62,000 nt of DNA from Phoronis australis (Eukaryota; Phoronida; Phoronidae), in assembly GCA_002633005.1 (NCBI GenBank), contig NMRA01000295.1, forward strand, positions 85,124 through 147,123, written 5' to 3'. The position numbers were made by a program, and so were the translations under genes. The notes under the pieces were generated by a model. That model saw only the letters and a program-made list of their open reading frames with translations, did no database searches and had not been told where the DNA came from. Positions 36,301 to 51,300 of the stretch are shown here, piece after piece; positions within the stretch are counted from its first letter, which is position 1; every line of letters begins with the position of its first letter.

Positions 36301-39300
36301 TACATTGCAATCACTGTTATGCGGGCTTCTCACATTTTCTCAATAAATAAGTCAAAAATGACTTTGGGTTCTCTTCTGTGGTTTTGAAAATAGAGGTTGT
36401 ATCTTTTAAGGAAGCTTTCATGCATTATTGATTCATAGTCGTTTAAGGAAGTGGTTATAGCCGAGTTGACAGGTCACTTCTTTAAAAACTAAATCAAAAT
36501 TTGATTGTATCGGTGATGCTTTCGAAGTTAATAAAGATTAAATTTGGTCTCAGAATGATTTGGATGTATGCATTCTGTTTTTAGCAGGTTTAAATGTGAG
36601 TTGGGTACTGTCCAAGAGCAAATTGGACTGTTTTAGCCTAACTGATCCTTGTGATAAGAAAGTTTGTTTCAATGGTCTCACATTTCTGCGAGGAGTTTGT
36701 AAGATCAAACTCGTGATGCGTGTTCCTCCTCTTGTCACTACAGGTCTTCCTTGAATATGCTGAACAAGCAGAGGGATGGATTACAGGCAAGGAAGTATTC
36801 CTGACTAATGAAGACCTTGGTGTAGGTTCATGTACACTTGACAATGAGTGGCAATGAATATAGTTATTAAGTTTTAGTTACAACTGCTTCTGGTGATATT
36901 CATCATTCAGTTTGTCTTGACCTCTTTATTTCATTGTGTCACACCCTCTCGCTATGATTTGAAGTGTAGCGCCCTCTAGCTATGATTTGAAGTGTGACAG
37001 AAAAGTAACAAGACTCAGTAATGCTTTCATTGTTATCAAATGTTGCTATTTTATAGAATGATATTACCAAACAAGGTTTTGTCACTGTTATTGAAGTTTT
37101 GTATTGATTGAAACAGTTATAGTCTTGGATTTGTCAATTTTCCAAAAGATTGTCACCTGACCTTGTAGTCTACATTCATTACGGCGTTTTCCTGTTGCTC
37201 CCAACTTCTTCGATTCTATAGCCCAATAACAAGTTGGGAAGTTTATCTAGTATCCACCCTGACTGGGCTGTGCTGTTAAAAATAAAAGTTAAGTTATAAC
37301 ATATTTGAACATAAACCAAATAAACATTTCTGAAATCTTCGTCAAACGATGATCATGTTTAGTTTTTGAATCGCCAAAATTGCCCAACTGCAACTGAAGT
37401 TACGACAATCTATTCTTTCCGAATACACCAATTCACTCTGAGTTTGACTGTGTTCACAGGTGGTCTGTAATAAGCCTGGTAGATAATTGGCCTGCTTGTT
37501 GTCATAACAGACAAAAGAGTGTGCTTGGCAGTTAACAAAGAAGCTAGATGTTATCACATGCTCAGAACCCCCTACGTCTGGTAAACTCATTGAACGGGAA
37601 AACGCTGTCATGTTATGCAAATATTTGTGCCTGTCTCAACAAGTTCCAACTGTACATTTTTGTGGCAAAGTAGCGTTATTTCTGCAGTTAGTTGCTTTAA
37701 TTTGTAATGGTTTTAAGAGGTTGTTGAAACAGGTATTTGGACACAAAGCATCTTGCTTTCAGGAAACCCTGTCATCAGTGGAAGAGTTAATGCGTAAACA
37801 CGACTCCTTTGAAAAGACTCTTCAAGCTCAGGAAGAGAAAATTGTCAGCCTGGAGGGGTTCGCTGATGACCTGTGTGCCAAAGGTCACTATGCAACGTCT
37901 GACATTCGGAGACGGCTGAGAGCAGTGTTGGACCACAGAGATGGTTTGAAGAAACTGACCACTGACCGTCGGATAAAACTGGAAGAGTCTAAGAAGTTTC
38001 AAGAGTTTCTTAGAAATATTTATGAGGTGAATTTTAATATAGATGTCTGAGTCTTGATTTCACATGCTGTCTGACTGCAGAACAGACCCATATCCCAGAA
38101 ATCCTCAGTCAGTGTAATGGGTTATACTAGTTTAGTTCTTATACTTTAATGGGTTACCAAACCCAGTTTTGGCCTATTAACAGCTATTTATATCAACTTT
38201 CGCGTTTCGTTCTCCGAAGCAAAATAATGCTTTGTAGTCCTCAACAACCTTTAAATGTTTGAAGCAAAATCTGGAAGTCCTAACAAAGTGTACTAAATGT
38301 GCATGCGTGACCTACACTTTAGGCGAGTATAAGGTCAACTGTAGGTTAAGAGCACATATTGTACACTCAAGTGGTATGCCAAGGATGCATTAGCAGGTGA
38401 CAGAATGAGGATTGACCAAAACAGGATTTAGCATCCGTTTTAATATGGAGAATGACAAAAGTGAAATTCAAATTATTTCCACTTCCATTTTAATACCTCT
38501 TAGTTGTTTGTGGTAAAAGTGTTGTACACGGTCACAACAGAGGTTGTGTTTACCAACTCTCACACACACTCACACACGCACACACCACACGCACACACCA
38601 CACACGCTCACACACACACTCACACACACACACTCGCACACAACACACTTGCACAACCATTCACACACGCACATATTTTGACTTGTATATCTGTGACCTG
38701 TCTTTCTGTAAGATTTACTCTGACTTGTCTTTAGTTAACGGGGTGGATAAATGAAAAGATACAACTGGCCAAGGATGACAGTTATATGGACTTGACCAAT
38801 TTGAAGGGCAAAGTTCAGAAACATGTGGCGTTTCAGGCGGAAGTGTCGTCCAACATGAACAGGGTTGAAACACTTAAACAGGTGACTGTATGAAGTGAAA
38901 CAATGTTCAATCAATTGATTATGTTTATAATTTGTATTCTGTGTACACTTTGATGTTGTTTTGTTTAATTACATCATTATGTATAATTATTGTAAACTTA
39001 AAGGCAAAAAGTCTTCTACTTCATTCCAAAATGGTAATTGTTGCTTTTTGAAGCAAATGATTGTGGAAGTTTTTGCTTGTTTGAAGATGCGTACTTGCTC
39101 CTGAAGATATCAACCTTCATTTAGTCTCAAACTATTCACAGTCTCAATTGTGTAAATAGTTTATAATCAAATAAGCTCACATGCAACTTAATGCCTGACA
39201 ACAGGGCTTTACTGTAATGAAAAAGTATTGCGCATAGAAAGCGGGGCACCTTGTCCTAAATATTATTTTGAATAAACTGTAAAAAGAAAAAAATATGAGG

Positions 39301-42300
39301 AGAGGTGGCACAGTGTGTTTCATTGTAAAGTGCTTGATGTCTCTTAAACACACAAATTATTACACTGTTATTGCAGGAGGGTGATGGCCTGTTAGCTGCG
39401 TGTCACTACAGAGAACAAGATATTAGCTCACTGCAGAGTGAATTGGACCTTTGTTGGCAGTCACTGATGATGGCAAGTGATGAGAAGACACAACACCTGG
39501 AGGAGGCAAATCAGGTAGAGGGATCGTGTGTGCCAGGAGCTCCGTGTGAGGGACAGTGCGTGCGAGGGGCAGCTCATGCAACAGCTGTGCACGGAAGGGA
39601 CACTGTCTTCGACTGCTTGTTGTTTGGTTTTACTGATGCAAAAAAAACCTTCATTACAAAAAATATTTTGCTTTCCAAAATTGCTTTGCGTCTTGATGAA
39701 TTCAGCTTGAACGCAACTTACCCTGAACTACGGATTAAACAGGATTAAGTCTTCAGTACATGCTTATTACATATTTATGTAATTTTTAGGTTACAAAACT
39801 TATTGAAATTAGTCAATGGGAACACCTGTGTATCTTGTGGTGCTGGTAAAACCTTAGTCTTCAAAAAATTGTGATTTTGATTTGTCATGCATGGTTATGG
39901 AACTCATTATTCACAAAAACTTATGGTAAGGACAAGTCACTGATATAGTGGTGCTTACTGTAGTTGTTTGGCATGCCATGCTATCTCTACTTGATTTACA
40001 TTTAGGCATTGTTGTTCACTCGAACTGTTGAAGATTTGGAGTCTTGGATGAATAGTGTGGAGTTACAGTTGTCTTCAGATGACTACGGCAAGAACTTGAC
40101 CAGTAGTGGACAACTGTTAAAGAAACACCAGGTATGACAAGAGGACCAGTTGTTGACCATGTCCACCATTTTGTCAGTGTGAAGGTTCATTGCTTCTTGG
40201 CAACATATCCTTTTGCCTCGAGCAAATTATTATGCTTTGTCATCATTGGCGCTCTTGAGAAAAAGTTAAATATTAAAATATGACATCTTTATATGACCTG
40301 AATACGAGATTTATGTCCTGGACAAAATTGAGGAGATCTTTTTGTTTTCAACTGGTGTTCAAATACATCTTGATTTAGCTATGGTATGACATTGTTTTTG
40401 AAATATCTCGAGACTGAATTGTTGTGTAACTTTCAAAATATGCATTTGTCTGATTTCTTACAAAATTTTCATAACTTTGACAAAAGTCGATGCTTTTAAT
40501 CAGACAGAAGGAACTACATTTGTAATGAAAAACAGCAATATAATCTACTGGTATTGTAGTTATGTTCACTTTTTCTTGGTGTAGTTAATAGAAGAGGAAA
40601 TTCACAACCATAAAGAGAAGTTTGATGAACTTGAGCAGACCTGTACTGCATTGAAGCAAGGCAGACACTTCATGTCTGATGAGCTGAGCACCCAGTGTAA
40701 ACATACAGTCAACAGGTAAAAAGACTGAGGCCTGTTTTGCATTACTAGAGCTACAACTTTGCTTGTGCAGTGCCACCTAGTGGGATGTGTCTCTGCTTCC
40801 TTTACTCAAGGTCGTGGGTTCAAGTCCTACCAGACTGCCTGCAATTATTTTAGTTATTAAAATTTTCTGGAAAAAGCTCTAAATCTTGTTCAATAGAAAG
40901 ATGAGATTTTGCGCCTGAAAATTGGGCAGAAATCATACTCGTCTGCAAAACGAGAAGACGAATGTGTCAAAGAGTCACCATCTCAAATATTTCAAAAAAT
41001 TGATAAAACACTTGCAAGGTTGTCATGCCAACAGAAAATTAGAGTTTGGAGGTGAATGACCTTCACACTTTCTCATAATCCAACAGTGAATTAAGAGTTT
41101 GGAGGTGAATAACCTTCACAGTTTGTCTTCTTTCTTGGTACATACTACAAATAACCAAACCATATTGGGGTGAACACAGAAAGCATTATCACCGTCGTCT
41201 TAGACATGACTGACTTTCTAAATGTATCTCTCTGCATTTTCATCAGAAACAACTGTGGTGACTGCATTATCTCCAACAATGTTTCCAGGTACAAAAATCT
41301 GTCTGAGCCCTGCCGTATTCGAGGGGACAATCTCAACCAGTCTCAAGCCCTTCATCAATTTTTCCGGGATGTTGAAGATGAGTTGTCATGGATACAAGAG
41401 AAGTTACCTGTAGTGAACTCGAAAGATGTTGGAAACAGTTTGACTGATGTACAGAATTTAATGAAAAAACACCAGGTAACCTTTGTTTACTGTAGATTCT
41501 TAAACTAGTTTAGCAGTTTTGATGATTTCTATCTCAAACTTGTATGTTTGTCTATCCTCCACAGAGCAGCAATGGAGCATATCACCCATAAACTGTAGAT
41601 AATGTCACTTGTTTTGAGCACTTGACTTGAAACAAATTTTATCCCTCATATGAGTTTCTCTTCTGTAACTATGGAATATTGAAGCCATATAGCCTGCTAG
41701 CACCATCATTTTGTACAAACCCTTTAGTGGTTGCACTGTTTAACAAATGTTAATGTGTCAGCTGTGCATGGCAGGAAGTTGGCACAGTATCTGACAGTTT
41801 ATATAGAGAGTCTTATCATTGGATTTAGTGTTGTGGCCAGTATATGACAGTTTAATAATAGAGAGTCTTATCATTGGATTTAGTGGTGTGGCCAGTATAT
41901 GACAGTTTATATAGAGAGTCTTATCATTGGATTTAGTGGTGTGGCCAGTATATGACAGTTTAATAATAGAGNNNNNNNNNNNNNNNNNNNNNNNNNNNNN
42001 NNNNNNNNNNNNNNNNNNNNNNNNNNNNNNNNNNNNNNNNNNNNNNNNNNNNNNNNNNNNNNNNNNNNNNNNNNNNNNNNNNNNNNNNNNNNNNNNNNNN
42101 NNNNNNNNNNNNNNNNNNNNNNNNNNNNNNNNNNNNNNNNNNNNNNNNNNNNNNNNNNNNNNNNNNNNNNNNNNNNNNNNNNNNNNNNNNNNNNNNNNNN
42201 NNNNNNNNNNNNNNNNNNNNNNNNNNNNNNNNNNNNNNNNNNNNNNNNNNNNNNNNNNNNNNNNNNNNNNNNNNNNNNNNNNNNNNNNNNNNNNNNNNNN

Positions 42301-45300
42301 NNNNNNNNNNNNNNNNNNNNNNNNNNNNNNNNNNNNNNNNNNNNNNNNNNNNNNNNNNNNNNNNNNNNNNNNNNNNNNNNNNNNNNNNNNNNNNNNNNNN
42401 NNNNNNNNNNNNNNNNNNNNNNNNNNNNNNNNNNNNNNNNNNNNNNNNNNNNNNNNNNNNNNNNNNNNNNNNNNNNNNNNNNNNNNNNNNNNNNNNNNNN
42501 NNNNNNNNNNNNNNNNNNNNNNNNNNNNNNNNNNNNNNNNNNNNNNNNNNNNNNNNNNNNNNNNNNNNNNNNNNNNNNNNNNNNNNNNNNNNNNNNNNNN
42601 NNNNNNNNNNNNNNNNNNNNNNNNNNNNNNNNNNNNNNNNNNNNNNNNNNNNNNNNNNNNNNNNNNNNNNNNNNNNNNNNNNNNNNNNNNNNNNNNNNNN
42701 NNNNNNNNNNNNNNNNNNNNNNNNNNNNNNNNNNNNNNNNNNNNNNNNNNNNNNNNNNNNNNNNNNNNNNNNNNNNNNNNNNNNNNNNNNNNNNNNNNNN
42801 NNNNNCAGTTTAATAATAGAGAGTCTTATCATTGGATTTAGTGTTGTGGCCAGTATATGACAGTTTAATAATAGAGAGTCTTATCATTGGATTTAGTGGT
42901 GTGGCCAGTATATGACAGTTTGTATTGAGAGTCCTATCATTGGATTTAGTGGTGTGGCCAGTATATGACAGTTTGTATTGAGAGTCCTACCATTGGATTT
43001 AGAGGTGTGGCCAGTATACGACAGTTTGTATTGAGAGTCCTACCATTGGATTTAGAGGTGTGGCCAGTATACGACAGTTTGTATTGAGAGTCCTACCGTT
43101 GGATTTAGAGGTGTGGCCAGAACAAGACAGTTTGTATTGAGAGTCCTATCATTGGATTTAGAGGTGTGGCCAGTATGTAACAGTTTGTATTGAGAGTCCT
43201 ACCATTGGATTTAGAGGTGTGGCCAGTATATGACAAGGCTAGCTGTTGAGTAGTTCTTATACCCTGGCGAGGACAGTGGATTTTTGATTAGTATGAGGAA
43301 ATTTGCTGTAATTTGTGAATTAGTTCTCTACAATGTTCTTTGCAGGCAATAGAATCTGAGGTGGTGGCACATGACCCATTAATAGAGGCAGTGACACAGA
43401 CTGCCAATGACATGATCAGTGCTGGTCATATCTCATCTGCCAGTATTAAGGAACAGCTGCATAAGCTCAATAAAGAGCTGAAGTGTCTGAAGGATGAATG
43501 TTGGAGACGAAAAGGAAGGCTCTCTGATGCTTTGGAATCACAGACTGTGAGTAGTAATAGAGGCATGATAGTAGATTGACGCTTACAAAATAATAGTTTG
43601 ACATACAGTGTAGCTTTGAAATAACAAAGGGGAAACTTGCCAGTCAGTAAGTGAATTTTAAGCTTAAGAAAAGTAAGGATAAATGTTATGAATGTGCTTA
43701 ACATTTTTTTTATTAAATTGACAAGTTGTTATTACATATTGGTAGAGGCTTGCACTTGGCTGCCATGGGAAAATGTTTACTATAAACTCAACTTGTCATG
43801 GCTGACTAAATGTTAAATTGGCAGTTAAGGAGCAAGTACCTGCCATGTTAACAACAAAACAAACACATCGTTCTTTCTCTTGTTTATCAGAGGCGCTTTC
43901 CCATGGTAGTCAAGAGACTGAGATGGGTTGGAGTAAGATCACGTTACTATGACTATCACATGACTGATCACATGACTTGCATGACCAGCAATTGTCACCC
44001 TCCACCAATCTATTCTGTAATCTCTTCCATTTCAACTTATCACTGTTGCACTTGCACATTTTTTGATAATTTGAAAGATTAAAGCTGCATTTCTCACAGT
44101 TTAGCTGAAAATAAGAAAAATAGAATTAGGTCATACAGACTCATAAAAGCAGACTCACAATGTAACTCATGAGACGATTCTATTTGCATTACCAGCAAGA
44201 ACATTGAAACCATCACCAAGTCTAGAAAATGTTTGTCGAGAGTTTATTGGAGTTGTCCATGGCACAGTGTTTGTGACTTGAGAGTTTATTGGGGTCGACC
44301 ATGGCACAGTGCTTGTTACTTGAGAGTTTATTGGGGTTGTCCATGGCAGTTGCTTGTGACTTGGGTTGGCAACGGAAGTAGAATATCCTATCATGGTAAG
44401 GAACTTTAAAAGACTGATTCCATGAGCGCAAAAGGCCTTATTCAATTTTCATTTTTAGCCAGCTAGGGCAAAATGTAGCTTTAACTGTTTTAACTCGCAT
44501 TGTTGGTACGATGAGTAGACACCTCTGAGATCCAGTTAGCTCTTTGTGATGTAATTGTGGTTACTTATTCAAATAAACTATTTTGTAAAGTAATTAGTGT
44601 TTGTGCTGTATGAAGTGATACCGCCACCTACAGTTCACATGTGATGTGCATGAAGATTCATTCCAGTGGGATCTTACTGGCTTTTATTCTTTTCAGTCTT
44701 CTTGTTCCTGTAACTTACTCTCACATGTTTGTGTTGTGCTATTTTTTTAAAAATGGAACATTCACATTACCTTCAAATTTCATTGCATCCCATAATATGT
44801 CATTGAGCATAATATTTAGTTTGACAGTATGGAAGTTGCTTGGAATGACTTCAATTGATTTCAGTGACGTGACAGTTCTTTATCGGCCATTTTTAGCCCT
44901 TTGAATTACATCGGCAGTGTCTCTTCAGTACTGTAGTCAATTGGCTTGACAGTTTGCACATGTATTGTATGTATTATATGCATTGTATGGTCTATGGACA
45001 TGGGAATTGGTTTTCAAATTAGTTGTTTTCTTTCTAACAATGGGGATACTGTCTGTCTATGATGCTTATTTGGGACATTTTAAAAAGTAAATTTGGTGGT
45101 TGTTATTTCTGGTGTTTGGAGAGAAAAAAATAGTAAACACGTTTCGCTGCATATTGACTGTAAAAATGGATTTTTTAGTTCAAACTTGAAGTCGACTTTA
45201 TTTTTTGGGACTTCTTGATCAAAGAAGAAAGTTTCACTTTTCAAATAAAGTGGCATTCACATGATTGCCAACAGTTTTGTGATGTTTTACTACAGGAGGT

Positions 45301-48300
45301 AGGGATGATTAAGAAACTCTACATTTAGAGGTTGAAAAGGGACGTTCAGTTCAAATGATATTTGATGCAATGTGAAAGGATTGCACAAATGTTGACCATT
45401 ATTTTAATGTGTCAGTAGTGGAAGTTCAGATTATTTGCACAAAAATCTTGTTTCGCATAATATCCATCATTTTAAAGTTGTTCCATGGTTTCCAACAAGA
45501 CATGGAATTGAATTAGAGGGACGCTATCAGTATGTGATTATTCAGTTGTTGGAATAGAAACTTATTGAATTAGAGGGACGTTATCAGTATGTGATTATTC
45601 AGTTGTTGGAATAGAAACTTATTGAAGTTGTTAGCTTTGACCAGAGATAAAAAACAGCAAAAAAATGTTTTTGTAGTTTTATTACAAATTACCAATTCTC
45701 ACAGTTGTCATCCAGAAACTTGCTGAAATCAATTCCGGTGTCTTTTGCATTTAAATATTCTGAGAATACTCTGTGCTATTTTAATGGATTCAACTCTGCA
45801 CTACTTCTAATTTCTGTAAAATTATTTTTCTCGCCGAGCATGCCTCTTTAAGTTAAAGTTATCCTCAAACTCTCAGGCCAAAGAGTTCAGTTTAAATGAG
45901 TGATGAAACAGGCTACTTATGGGACTTTTCATGAATTTTCATGAATTCTTAGCTGATCTCATGAATACTTAGCTCATCCAGTGAATACTCGGCTCATCTC
46001 ATGTGGGTTTTCATGATATCCAAGAGTTTATGAGAGTATCCATCACACATATTAACTAAGGTTTGGAAGACACCAGTGTACTGCTATGCTTTACGGAATT
46101 TTCCTCAGAAACGAGCCTGCATTTCTATTGATCATCACTAACACCATTACTAAGCATTTATTTAATTTTGCAATTCAAATAGTTGGTTCAGTATTCTTCT
46201 AGGTAGTGACAATTGAATTCTTCACTTTGAAACTGTTTCCTGTTTCCTTTGTGTTTGCTTAACTCTTTCTAGCATACCTGTACTATATTTTTATACAAAA
46301 CTAGATAAANTCTCATGTGGGTTTTCATGATATCCAAGAGTTTATGAGAGCATCCATCACACATATTAACTAAGGTTTGGAAGACACCAGTGTACTGCTA
46401 TGCTTTACGGAATTTTCCTCAGAAACGAGCCTGCGTTTCTATTGATCATCACTAACACCATTACTAAGCATTTATTTAATTTTGCAATTCAAATAGTTGG
46501 TTCAGTATTCTTCTAGGTAGTGACAATTGAATTCTTCACTTTGAAACTGTTTCCTGTTTCCTTTGTGTTTGCTTAACTCTTTCTAGCATACCTGTACTAT
46601 ATTTTTATACAAAACTAGATAAATATTCAAATTTCCATGATGATGTTTTGTAGTACTACAAGGATGTGTCTGAAGCACTCTCGTGGATTGAAGATAAAAT
46701 GCCTGTGTTACTGAGCACAGACTATGGCAAAGATGAAGAGACACTTATGGTATTGTACTGTTGCCTGAATTTGAATAAACTCTGTCATTCCCGCCATGGT
46801 CTGATAGTTGATGCTGTACTTTTGTCTGACTTGTAAAAAACGTCCTCTGACTGTCAGTACACTGTGATGTCAGTAGCTCGTGCAGCATATTGTGAACAAG
46901 TCATTTTACATATTATTCTTTTGCCAATTCTTAGTTGTCTTGTGCTATGAGTCATTCCAGTAGTTGACATTTGTCTGGATAATACTTGGTAAGGCCATTA
47001 CAACTAAATGAAAGACTAAATACCAAATTATATTTGCATTCCACTGTAAGCAGACAGGCATGCTTTTTGCACATTGAGACATTCATCGCCAATTTTTTTA
47101 GAACATTACTGCACTTAACAGGACCAATTAAATTTTGTAAGTCAATAGTACATATGATGCAAAACCTCATCATACATTGTGTGGGTTGTTTGTTTACAGG
47201 GTAACATTAAAAAGTTAGATTCATTGGAGCTGGATGTGGAAAACTTCCGAGGCACCGTTAATGACCTGTCTAGCATCAGTCGAGATTTGATTGCAAGGAA
47301 ACACTTTGAATATGTGTCCATTGAGCAAAGCCAGAAGCAATTGGAGAGTAAATATGAAGCTATGCTTGAGGCAGCAAGGATTAGGAGGCAAGGGTTGACT
47401 GACTGTAAGCAGGTGTTTGAATTCACAAAGGAGGCGGACTCTGTGATTGGTTGGATTAACACGTGTGAAGTGACTGCTGCTTCCGAGGATTATGGGAAGG
47501 ATGTTGAGCATGTAGAGGTACTAGTAACCATGCTGGCTGTGTTTTCAGAAATGTCGCTCAATAGCTGCCTCAATTTTCACGTGGCCATCGTTTTTGCAAA
47601 AATATTTAATTGACGCAGCAACCTCAGCTAATATTCACCCACATAAGAATACCTGTAGTTTGCCATTTGTTTGCATGTTGTCAAAACATTTTTTTGTTGA
47701 TTTCTTGAAATTGTTAAGTGACTGAAGATATAAGCAGTACTTCTTATTCTTACTTTGACAATGGCATTGGTATTTAAGTTTCAATTTCAGTGTAAACTGG
47801 TTAATTCTTTATGTTCTTGTGCTAGGTGTTAGAACAAAGGTTTGAAGATTTCCTGCATGACTTGTATACCAATGAGACCCGAATCATCAATGTCAACAGT
47901 ATGGCTGACAAACTGTGTACCCAAGGTCATGGTCATAGTGAGGTCATCAAGCACAAGTGTAATGAGGTCAACCAAATGTGGGTGGAGGTCAAGGAGATGG
48001 CAGAAGCACGACAAGAAGTGAGTGGTTGTAATCTGCTGAGCAGTCGCATGACCTGTCATGGGCAGTAAGATGTAAACATTTGGCAAAATTGGATTGCAGT
48101 TGCTTGGTGTTCATGTCTGTAAGACACTGAAAACAGACAAAAGAATTGATTATTCCGAGTTTATGTAACATTTCACGATTACATTCATTTTCTGGTATAT
48201 ACATTAGTGAAGCTGTAAAACCATTAAATGGTTCCACAGCAAACAATAATATATCACCTCACAGTCCAACTGATAAGAATCACACACTCACATCAAGGCA

Positions 48301-51300
48301 ACAGGTGTAGCTGATTCACCAACACAAAGCATAATATCCTTTAAACAATTAGATCAAGACAGTTACACAGTCTTCTGTGGCCATGGTGTGTAGTTAAATG
48401 TTGCGTCTGACTTTGTGTAATGTGAAAAGTTATGTGGTTTCACTTGTAATAGTTAAGTGAAACTGTTAAATTAAATGTTGATATCATAACCATATTTTTC
48501 ATATTTTTGTATGTGTACCAGTTTTCTTCGCTTTAATTTGTTTCACTGCTTTAAACTAGTTGATAATGTTGTGTTTCATAAATCTAAAATAATGTGCTGT
48601 CGAAGTGGTAGTGGTAATGGTTTTTTCGAATTGAAAACTAGTGATTGAAATTTAGAATTTCAAAAATTCATCATTATTCAGTTTTCAAACTTTACTCCAG
48701 TATGTTGGTAAGCCAGTCAGTTGTACAGTCATAAAGTACCACTGTATCTCCCTGGTTCTGTGACCCACTGTGTCACCCTAGTTCTGTGATATTAACTTTG
48801 TCTCCCTGGTTCTGTGATATCCAATGTGCCCTCTTGGTTCTGTGATATTCACTGTGTCTTTCTGGTTCTGTGATATTCACTGGGTCACCCTGGTTCTGTG
48901 ATATTCTGTGTGTGAGGTCCAGTACATGGTTTCACCTTGGTTTGTTTGTATTGAAGTGGAGAGACTTCACTTTACCATGTTACTATCTGTAGGCTTTAGC
49001 TGGTGCTAAGCAAGTGCATAGCTTTGATCGTGATGTTGATGAAACACTGGACTGGATACAGGAGAAGGAAGCTATTGTGCTACAAGAGGATTATGGGCAT
49101 GACATAGAGAGTGTACAAATATTGCTGCGACGTCATGAAGGCTTGGAGGTAGGACACTCACATTTCTCTTAACAAGTCTGTACTCCAAGTGTGCTATAAA
49201 AATGCAGACGGTGTTTGCCAAAATGGAAATTTTGTAAAATATTGAAAAAGTAATCCTCATTTTTAAGTAATATGCATTCAGTTATGCTTGCCAACAATCT
49301 ATGACAAATTTTTGCCATGTCGGTGTACGTTTAGTGGGAAAAATAACTCGTGAAAAATGAAAGCATGGTATGAGAGGTAACCACGTTGAGGCTGTGCTTG
49401 TTTTGATTTCCATTGCCCCTCCCGTTCACAGCGCGACCTGGTGGCAATCAGTGCTAAGGTGGAGACAATCACTTCAGAGGCCAATGAGCTTTTGGGAACG
49501 TTCCCTGATGCACAAGAACACATTGCTGCCAAGCATGATCTGATGGTGCAGTCATGGAACCATGTGCTGGACGTGACAGCAAGCAAGAAGGACAAATTGG
49601 AGCAGGCAGAACAGCTGCAGCTCTACTTTGATGATTACAGAGAACTGCTGTGAGTGCAACTAGTTGGCTTGTTGTGGAAGGCTCCCTTTTTGCTAACCCT
49701 TTTGTTTTTGTCTTTTCACTTTTCTTTGAAAATTGTTTTACCTGAAACTTTCTATTGCTAGGTATGAAGTTTTAAAAGCTTGTCATTAAATGCTGACAGA
49801 TTTGGAACAAATAGATTTACTTGTCATTTTAATTACCATCAGTTTGCTTCTTCACTTTCACGTTGTTTTTACTGTTGAGTAGTTTGTACTTTTTGTGGAG
49901 TGCATATTATTGTTTTTTGTGGAAAGGTGTTAAAAGGCTTTTTAAACGCAGGCAACATGAGAATTGTGTTTATCTGGGTACTGTGGCTAGCAACTACAGT
50001 TATTCAAATCTGTAGAGTTGGTGGTGACAGGAGCATCTGTTTAGAGTTGGTGGTGATAGGAACCTCTCTTTATGTTAGTTCTAAAGGAACGTTCACTAGT
50101 GTTCTTCAATTGTATTCACAGCGCCTGGTGCAATGAGATACTAGCTCGTATCACATCAGAAGAACTGGCTCGTGATGTGCCGGGGGCAGAGCTCTTGATC
50201 AATCGCCATTATGAACACCGAACAGAGATTGACACAAGGATGGACAGTTTCCAGAAGTTTACAGAGACGGGACAGACGTTAATTGACAACCAGCATTTTT
50301 TGTCTAATGAGGTGACAACTGTTGCACATTTTTTGTTAGTGCTGTCTCTTGTTCTTGTTTTGTCACAAATATTTCAGGAGACAGGATGAGGCGTATGGTG
50401 AAATTTAACTGAAATACACCAATATTTAGCTCTAATGGTTCATAACACTACATCGGCTAATTAACATATCAACAGACAGGACTGATGTCAGAAAGTTGAT
50501 AATGATGACAAAAGTGTTCAAGAGCACTTAAATGGGAGACTGGATATTGATAAGGTGGAGGTAGTGGAGAAGGAGCCTTTTATCTGAATATATTGAAGCC
50601 AAAGAATTGTTCACCAGTCTGAACTCACTTGTGGAAAAAGGCTCCCAGATGTCTAAATTTTGGCATGTATTCTACTTACCATATTATGATATTCTTTAAT
50701 TATCATACTATGAATTTATAAGTTTCTCAATAGCATGTTGTGAACTATTTTTCATGTTTCAGATTGATGAAAAAGTGGGCCATTTGAATGAATGTCTTGA
50801 AAATGTACTTAAAACATGGGATAAACGACGCTTGCTTTATGAACAAAGCCTTGATGTTTTGGTAAGAATGGTTTCCCTTGCAAGCAATGAAATACTTTCC
50901 ATTAATATTCAAAATAATCATCACATTTTCATTTCAAGGTTTTTTCCAAGTTTTCTTATTTCTCAACAAGGGTTGTTTTTCTAGTGGCTATTTTAAATTT
51001 ATTGTGATTTGTTCATAAGATAATCAGTTCAAAATACCTTAGAATACAATACTGATTAGGGGTTCAGTTTTATCAAAATTACACATTGTGTAACTTAAAA
51101 AAATCCTCATCGTGCATTGCATTGATATTGTTGGCCATTTTTTTTTGATGCCGTGCAGTAGGCAATCTTATTCACTCACTTATTAGTTGGCTAAAATCTC
51201 ATCAGTTTTGGACAAAAATTGAAATTTTTTAAAGGTTTCTAACATTTCAACCTATTGTCCGTTGCTATCTATGCTACAGAACGTGAACACAGAAATACTT

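Noticed and set aside
40765-40840. Functional tRNA gene
   Set aside because: A and B boxes are recognisable but the acceptor and anticodon stems do not pair; a SINE relic fits better.
41927-42841. Apparent long open frames through the N run
   Set aside because: They consist almost wholly of unknown bases.
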